Notes under the pieces: generated by a model
The model's input: only the letters and a program-made list of their open reading frames with translations
The model's database searches: none
Told to the model about the DNA's origin: nothing
Position numbers and translations under genes: made by a program
Part shown: positions 53,701 to 62,700 of the stretch, one piece after another
Layout of the letters: each line of letters starts with the position of its first letter
Numbering within the stretch: the first letter of the stretch is position 1
NCBI RefSeq assembly: GCF_002208095.1
Contig: NZ_CP017990.1
Location: forward strand, 2,356,001-2,420,000
DNA from: Enterobacter cloacae complex sp. ECNIH7
Lineage (GTDB): Bacteria > Pseudomonadota > Gammaproteobacteria > Enterobacterales > Enterobacteriaceae
Direction of reading: 5' to 3'
DNA length: 64,000 nt

Positions 53701-56700
53701 GAAAAAGGTCAGGATCTGAGCGTCAGCGGCACCAGCGCCAACCTGGCGGAAGGCACCGTGGTGACCGTGACCCTCAACGGTAAAAACTACACGGCCACAA
53801 CCGCAGCAGACGGCACCTGGAGCCTGACGGTTCCGGCAGCGGATCTGGCCGGTCTCGGCCAGGCCAACTATACCCTGAACGCGACCGCCACCAACGGCGT
53901 AGGCAACAGCGTGAGCAACACCGCGAACCTGCTGGTGGACACCGCGCTGCCAACCGTCACCATCAATACCGTGGCGGGCGATAACGTCATCAACGCCGCG
54001 GAAGTGGCGGCAGGCCAGACCCTGAGCGGCACCGTGGCGAACGCCGAAGCGGGCAATACCGTCACCGTCACCCTTGGCGGCAACAGCTACACCGCAACGG
54101 TGCAGAACGATCTGACCTGGTCCGTGAACGTGCCGTCCGACGTGCTGACCGCGCTGGGCAACGGCAGCCTGAGCGTGACGGCGACCGTCACCAACGGCCA
54201 CGGCAACACCGGCACCGGCGAGCGCGAGATCGCTATCGACGCTAACCTCCCGGGCCTGCGCGTCGACACCGTCGCGGGTGATGACGTGATCAACACCATC
54301 GAGCACAGGCAGAACCTGATCGTCACCGGTTCCAGCGACGGGCTGGCGGCGGGCACGGCGCTGACCGTCACCGTCAACGGTAAAGACTATGCGGCCACGG
54401 TGCTGGCGGACGGCACCTGGAGCGCGGCGATCCCGTCCACCGACGTGAGCGCGTGGCCGGAAGGGACCGTCAAAATCAGCGTGACCGGCGACAGCTCTGC
54501 GGGCAATCCGATCACCATCAGTCACGACGTGACGGTGGATCTGGCGACCGTTGCCATCAGCATCAACGCCATCGCCACCGACGACGTAATTAACGCGGCG
54601 GAGAAGGGCGCGGATCTGGTGCTGTCCGGTGCGACCACCAACGTGGAAGCCGGGCAGACCGTGACCATCAGCCTGAACGGCAAAATTTATAGCGCGACAG
54701 TAGACGACAGCGGCAACTGGACTTACACCGTGCCGTCTGCGGATCTGGTACACCTCAAGGACGGCGACGCCAGCGTGCAGGTGAGCGTCACCAACGTCAA
54801 CGGCAACAGCGCCTCGGCGGGCCGCGAGTACAGCGTGGATGCGACCGCGCCGTCCGTGACCATCAACACCCTTGCGGCTGACGATATTCTGAACGCCGCA
54901 GAAGCGCAGTCCGATCTGACCGTATCCGGCACCACCACCGCCGAAGCGGGCCAGACCGTGACCGTGACGCTGAACGGCAAAGACTACACCACAGCCGCAG
55001 GCGCGGACGGCAGCTGGACGCTGAGCGTTCCTGCGGCGGATCTGGCATCGCTCGGCGACGGCAGCGTCACCGTGACGGCGAGCGTCAGCGACAAGGCGGG
55101 CAACCCGGCGTCGGTCGATCATACTCTGACGGTGGACGTGACCGTTCCTGCGGTGACGATCAACACCGTGGCGGGCGATGACGTGATTAACATCGCTGAG
55201 CACGCTCAGGCGCATATCGTCAGCGGCACCGCCACCGGCGCGGCAGCGGGCGATAAGGTCACCGTGACCATCGGCGGCCAGACCTACACCACCGTGCTGG
55301 ATGCCGCGGGGAACTGGAGCGTGGGCGTACCGGCCAGCGTGATTTCCGGCCTCAGCGACGGCACCGTGACCGTCACGGCGTCAGTCACCGACGCGGCGGG
55401 CAACACCGGCACCGGCACGCATAACGTGACCGTTGATACCGGCCTGCCGTCCGTGGCGTTCAACGCCATCAGCGGCGACAACGTGCTGAACGCGGTGGAA
55501 AAAGGTCAGGATCTGAGCGTCAGCGGCACCAGCGCCAACCTCGCGGAAGGCACCGTGGTGACCGTGATCCTGAACGGCAAAAACTACGCGGCCACGACGG
55601 CGGCAGACGGCACCTGGAGCCTGACCGTTCCGGCGGCGGACCTGGCGGGTCTGGGCGAAGCCAACTACACACTGAGCGCGACTGCGACCAACGGCGTGGG
55701 CAACAGCGTCAGCAATACGGCGAACCTGCTGGTCGACACCGCGCTGCCGACCGTCACCATCAATACCGTGGCGGGCGATAACGTCATCAACGCGGCGGAA
55801 GTGGCCGCAGGCCAGACCATCAGCGGTAAGGTAGCGAACGCGGAAGCGGGCAACACGGTAACCGTGACCATCGGCGGCAACGGCTACACCGCAACGGTTC
55901 AGAGCGATCTCACCTGGTCCGTGAACGTGCCGGAATCCGTCCTGACGGCGCTGGGCAACGGCGATTTGACCGTGTCAGCATCCGTCACCAACGGTCACGG
56001 CAACACCGGCGCGGGCGAGCGCGAAATCGTGATAGACGCCAGCCTGCCGGGTCTGCGCATTGATACCGTGGCGGGCGACGATGTGATCAACAGCATTGAG
56101 CACGGGCAGAACCTGATCGTTACCGGCTCCAGCGACGGGCTGGCGGCAGGCACCACGCTCACCGTGACCGTCAACGGCAAAACCTATGCGGCCTCCGTGC
56201 TGGCAGACGGCACCTGGAGCGCGGCGATCCCGGCGGCGGACGTCGGGGCCCTGGCAGCAGGCACGGTCACCGTGACCGCTGCAGGCCAGAGCGCGGCGGG
56301 CAACCCGGTGAGCATCAGCCACGATGTCACCGTCGATCTGTCAGCAGTGGCTATCAGCATCGATGCGATTGCCACCGACGACGTGATTAACGCGGCGGAG
56401 AAAGGCGCGGATCTGGTGCTGTCCGGCAGCACCTCGAACGTGGAGGAAAACCAGACCGTTACCATCACCTTCGGCGGCAAGACTTACACCGCGAAGGTGG
56501 ATGCTGACGGTAACTGGACGGCCACCGTGCCGTCTGCGGATCTCGCGGGCCTTAAAGACGGCGATGCCAGCGTGCAGGTGAGCGTCACCAACGCGCACGG
56601 CAACAGCGCCTCGGCGGGCCGGGAGTACAGCGTGGACGCCACCGCGCCAACCGTGACCATCGATACGGTCGCAGGCGATAACGTGATTAACGCCAGCGAA

Positions 56701-59700
56701 GCGGCTGCGGGCGTGGCCATTTCCGGCACCACCACGGCGGAAGTCGGTCAGACGGTCACCGTGACGCTGGGCGGTAAGAGCTATACCGCGCAGGTGCAGC
56801 AGGGCGGCGTCTGGAGCGTGAACGTGCCGGGCACAGACCTGTCCGCACTGGCGGATAACGGCTACTCCGTGCAGGTCAGCGTGAGCGACGCCGCGGGTAA
56901 CCCGGGCAGCGCGGGCAAAGCGATTACGCTTGATACCACGCCGCCGACCGTCAGCTTTAACGACGTCGCGGGCGATAACGTCATTAACAGCGTGGAGCAC
57001 GGGCAGGCGCAGATCGTCAGCGGCACCGCAACCGGCGCGAGCGTCGGCGATAAGCTGGTCATCACCATCGGTTCGAACCAGTACACCACCACCGTTGACG
57101 CTAGCGGTAACTGGATCGTGGGCGTGCCGGCCAGCGTGATTTCCGCGCTGAACGACGGCACCGTGACCCTCAGCGCGACGATTACCGACAGCGCGGGCAA
57201 CAGCAGCACCCAGACCCACGATGTGGTAGTGAACACCGCCTCCGTGGCGCTGACCATCAACACCGTTAGCGGAGATGACGTCATTAACGCGGCTGAAGCC
57301 GGTTCGTCCCTGGTGATTAACGGCTCCAGCGCCCAGTTCGCCAGCGGTACGCAGGTCACCGTGACGCTGAACGGCAAGAGCTATACGGCCACCATCCAGA
57401 GCGACGGCAGCTGGACGACCACCGTTCCGGCCGCCGACGTGGGCGCGCTGGCCGATGGCGCGAGCTATCAGGTGTCCGTTTCGGCGCAGGACAGCGCGGG
57501 CAACAGCGCGTCGGCGACGCACGGCATCAGCGTGGATACTACTGCGCCGGTCGTGAGCATTGCGACGCTGTCGGCTGACGATATGCTGAACGCGGCAGAA
57601 GCGCAGCAGCCGCTGACCGTGCGCGGCTCTTCCAGCGCGGAGGCGGGTCAGACCGTCACCGTGACGCTGGGCGGCAAATCCTACACTGCAACCGTGGCAA
57701 ACGACGGCACCTGGACGCTCGACGTGCCGGCGGCAGACCTGGCCGCCCTGAGCCAGGGCGCGCTGACGGTCACCGCCTCGGTCAACGATAAAGCGGGTAA
57801 TAACGGCCAGACCACGCACACCTTAACGGTAGACACCGTCGCGCCAACCGTGACCATCAGCACCGTGGCCGATGACGATATCGTCAACAACGCGGAGCAG
57901 CTGGCGGGCCAGACCATCAGCGGCACCACCACGGCGGAACAGGGCCAGACGGTGACCGTCTCCTTCAACGGGCACAGCTATCAGGCGACCGTCGGCGCGG
58001 ACGGATCCTGGTCGGTCTTCGTGCCGGGCCGTGATTTCCTCGGCCTGAGCGACGGGGATTACACCATCACCGCTTCGGTGAGCGATAAGGCGGGTAACCC
58101 GGGCAGCGCAACGCACGACGTGACGCTGAACGGCGATGTCCCAACCATCACCATCAACACCTTTGCGCAGGACGATATCGTTAACGCCGCCGAGCACGGT
58201 ACGCCGCTGGTCGTCAGCGGTACCACCGACGCCCCGGCGGGCCAGACGGTGACCATTACGCTGAACGGCAAAACCTACACGGCGACCGTCCAGAATGACG
58301 GCACCTGGAGCTATACGGTCGGCAGCGCAGACGTGACCGCGCTGGCGGACGGCGGTTCGTACGTGATTAACGCACAGGTCAGCAACACCATCGGCAACAG
58401 CGGCAGCGATAACCACACCGTCACCGTGGATCTCACCGCGCCGTCGATGGGCATCAGCATTGACTCGCTGCAAAACGACACCGGCCTGAGCGCGAGTGAT
58501 TTCATCACCAACGATGCTCAGGTGGTGGTCAACGGCTCGCTGACCGCGCAGCTCGGCAATAACGAGAAGGCGCAGATCAGCCTCGACGGCGGCACCACCT
58601 GGATTGACCTGACCGTGACCGGCACCACCTGGCGCTACACCGATGGCCGCACCCTGACGGACGGTACGTATCAGTACCAGGTGCGCGTGATCGATAACGC
58701 GGGCAACGTGGGGGCGACGGACAGCCAGGACGTGGTGATTGACCTGACCATGCCTGTAGCAACGACGATTACGGTTGATTCCATCACCCAGGATACGGGT
58801 CTGTCCGGCAGCGACTTTATCACCAGCGACAACCAGATCAGCCTGAAAGGGACGCTCGGCGCGGCGCTGGGCAGCGGCGACCACGCGCAGATCAGCCTCG
58901 ACGGCGGCGTTACCTGGATAGACGTCAGCGTCAGCGGCCTGAGCTGGACCTATGTCGATGGCCGCACGCTGGCCGACGGGGATTATAACTACCAGCTGCG
59001 CGTGATTGACGACGCGGGCAATATCAGCGCCACCGCCAGCCAGGTAGTGACCATTGATACGGTTGCGCCGGACGCCAGCAAAACCATCGCCATCGACAGC
59101 ATCAGCGACGATACCGGCCTGAGCAGCAGCGACTTTGTCACTAACGATACGTCCCTGACGCTGCACGGCTCGCTCGGCGCAACGCTGGCCGACGGCGAAT
59201 ATGCCCAGATCAGCATCGACGGCGGCGTCACCTGGCAGAACGTGATCGTCACCGGCAACAGCTGGTACTACGTCGATAGCCGCACGCTGGGTAACCAGAC
59301 CTATGATTACTACGTTCGCGTGGTGGATGCGGCGGGCAACGTGGGGGCCAGCGCCCATCAGCAGGTGACCGTCGATACGGTCGCCCCGGATGCGGCGATT
59401 ACGGTGACCGTGGATAACATCACCGTGGATACCGGCTTCGACAATAACGACTTCCTGACCAGTTCGACCTCGTACACGCTGCACGGAACGCTCGGCGCAG
59501 AGCCTGGCGCGGGTGAATTCGTGCAGGTGAGCATGGACGGCGGCAGCACCTGGGTGTACGCCACCGTCAGCGGTACGCAGTGGAGCTACAGCGACACCCG
59601 TACCCTGACCGACGGCAGCCATAACTATCAGGTGCGGGTTGTTGACCAGGCGGGGAACGTCGGGGCAACCACCTCGCAGGCGGTGACGGTGGATACGCAG

Positions 59701-62700
59701 GCGCCGCAGTACGGCGTCACCATCGACAGCATCAGCGAAGATACCGGCCAGTCCGGGAGTGATTTCATCACCATGGACACCACGCTGACCATCAACGGTT
59801 CGCTGGGCAGCGCGCTGGCAAACGACGAGCGCGTGCAGATCAGCCTGGACGGCGGGAACACCTGGCTCGATACCACGGTCACCAACCAGCGCTGGAGCTA
59901 CACCGATACCCGCGATCTGCCTGACGGGGACTACACCTACCAGGTGCGGATTATCGACCAGGCGGGCAACGTCGGCTCCACCGCCTCTCAGGTGGTGACG
60001 GTAGACACCACGCCGCCATCGACGGTAGGCACGGTAGTGAGCTATACCGACGGCGAAGGCGAGCGTCAGGGCACCTTTGGCAGTGCGGTGGCAACGGACG
60101 ATAACTCGCCGCTGATCAACGGTACGCTTAACCGCGCCCCGGACGACGGTGAAATTGTGCAGCTCTATCGTGACGGGGTCCTGCTCGGCCAGGTGACCAT
60201 GAACGGCAGCGCAAGCTGGTCCTTCCAGGACAACGGCCTCAGCGACGGCAACCACACCTACATTGTGCGCGTCACCGACAGGGCCGGTAACTACACGGAA
60301 TCGGACGGCTTTGTGCTGAACGTCGATACCAGCATCCCGACCACCACGGCGGCGATTACCGCGCAGACCACGTCGGACACCACGCCGATTGTCAGCGGTA
60401 CCGTCTCCGCTGACCTGGTGAACGGTGAATACCTGGTGGTTACGGTGAACGGAAAAACCTACACCTCCCAGACCGGCGGCGCGGTGGTGGTCGATCCGGA
60501 TCACAACACCTGGTATCTGCAGATCCCGGACGGCGATGCGCTGAGCGTGTCGAGCTACAGCGTGACGGCGCAGGTGAAGAGCAGCGCGGGTAACGGCAAT
60601 ACCACCGGTACGGCGACCGGCAGCCTGGTGATTGATACCACCTCGGTGAATACCGACTGGGCAACCACGGCGGGGAACAGCAACAACTCCACCATGACCC
60701 TCGGTATGAACAGCAGCGGTCTGTGGAACATCATTGCTAACGGCCAGTCATACTCCAGCAGCGATAGCTCGACCTATGCCGGAAATGCGCTGACCAACAC
60801 CCGCGGCTACTACGTGGTGAGCCAGACCGCCGCCGACTTTGACCGTAACGGCACGCAGGATATCTTCGCGACGGAAAATACCTACGCCGGGTCAACGCAG
60901 GTGATGTGGACCTATGATGGCAGCACCTATAACGCCAGCCAGCTGGCGATGGGCACCACCATCTGGTACGGCGGCGTGATTGCCTACGATAAAACCGGGG
61001 ATGGCTATCTGGATCTGGCGTACGGCGATGCCGGTATGGACTCATTGACCTACCTGGTGAACAACAATGGCGTTCTGTCGCCGGACGGCACCGGCGGGGA
61101 AGGCGGGTTCTACGGTCAGTTCGATTCCGGGCGCGAAATTTCCGGGGTTGACCTGAACAACGACGGCACGGTGGATATTGTTCAGCACACCAACCGCAGC
61201 GGCGCGTACTCGTTAACCGTGATCAACAACAACGGTAACGGCACGCTCTCTATCGGTCAGAACCTGACCAACGTGTTTGTGGTCAACGCCTCGAATACCA
61301 CCACGGCGGCGTCCATGACGTGGGCGGACTTCAACGGCGATGGCTACATGGATCTGTACCTGGGCAGCAGCTACAACAACAACGGCGGGGTGATTTACTA
61401 CAACGACGGTACCGGGAAGCTCTCTGCCACCAAGAGCGCGGTGGAAGCCTCTAACGCCACGGCAGGCTATCTGTCGGTGGCGGTGGACTGGAACGGCGAC
61501 GGGCAGATGGACATCATCAAGCTCAGCACCTACGGCGGCTCGCAGACGGCGACCCTGTTCACCAACAGCGGCTACGGTTCCACCTGGACCTCCAGCCAGC
61601 TGGCGTCCGGTATTGCCTACGCGACCGGCGTGGCGGCGGTGGACTACAACTGGGACGGCGCGCAGGATCTGCTGGTCTCTCAGCAGAACGGCAAGGTGGT
61701 GCTGGTGCAAAACAGCAAAACCATTGCTGACGGCACCGCGATGCACCTGCACATTGTCGACAGCGAGGGCATCAACGCCTACTACGGCAACACGGTCAAT
61801 CTGTACAACGCCGCGGGCGTGCTGGTGGCCTCGCAGATCATCAACGCCCAGTCCGGTATCGGGTCGAACGATACCTCTGCGCTGGTGAGCTTCTACGGTC
61901 TGGATCCGAATGAAACCTATTCGGCCGAGATCCTGAAGATCACCAACGGCGTGTCGGATAACGTCACCTGGAGCGGTCTGGAGGCGGGCAACGGCAAAGA
62001 GGGCTACGTCCTGACGGCCGAAGCCGCCACCGGCGGCCACAGCGGGACCATCACCGGGACCGGGTATAACGACACCTTTATCGCAGAGGACGGCACCTAT
62101 ACCTACAACGGCTCCGGCGGCTGGAATACCCACTCCGACTACGACACCTGGAGCAACACCGGCGGGATGGACGTGGTGGATTACCGCAACGCGACCTCCG
62201 GCGTTAACGTTGATTTGCGCCTCTCAACCGCGCAGAACACCGGGTTCGGTACCACGCGACTGTTGAACATTGAAGGCATCAACGGCTCGGATTACGACGA
62301 CGTTATTACCGGCAACAGCGGTGATAACCAGTTCGAAGGGCGCGGCGGAAACGACACCTTCAACATCGGCAGCGGTGGTCACGATACGTTGCTCTACAAG
62401 CTGATCAACGCCTCGGATGCGACGGGCGGTAACGGTCACGACGTGGTGAACGGCTTTACGGTCGGCACCTGGGAAGGGACCGCGGACACGGATCGTATTG
62501 ACCTGCGCGATCTGCTCTCCGGCAGCGGCTATACGGGCACGGGCTCGGCGAGCTACGTGAACGGCGTCGCCACGCTGGACAGCAGCGCGGGCAATATCAG
62601 CGATTACATCCGCGTGGTGCAAAACGGCAGCAATACCGAGATCCAGGTTGACCTGGACGGTACCGGCGGTCAGTTCTCGCCAACCACCCTGGTGACGCTG

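Noticed and set aside
52087..55215. A 1042-codon open frame antisense to the adhesin gene, with similar long ones at 57823-60504, 48757-50331, 56341-57819 and 45469-46833
   Set aside because: They are mirror frames created by strong codon bias and repetition in the adhesin. They contain His/Arg/Gly-rich low-complexity translations repeating with the same period and have no ribosome binding sites.
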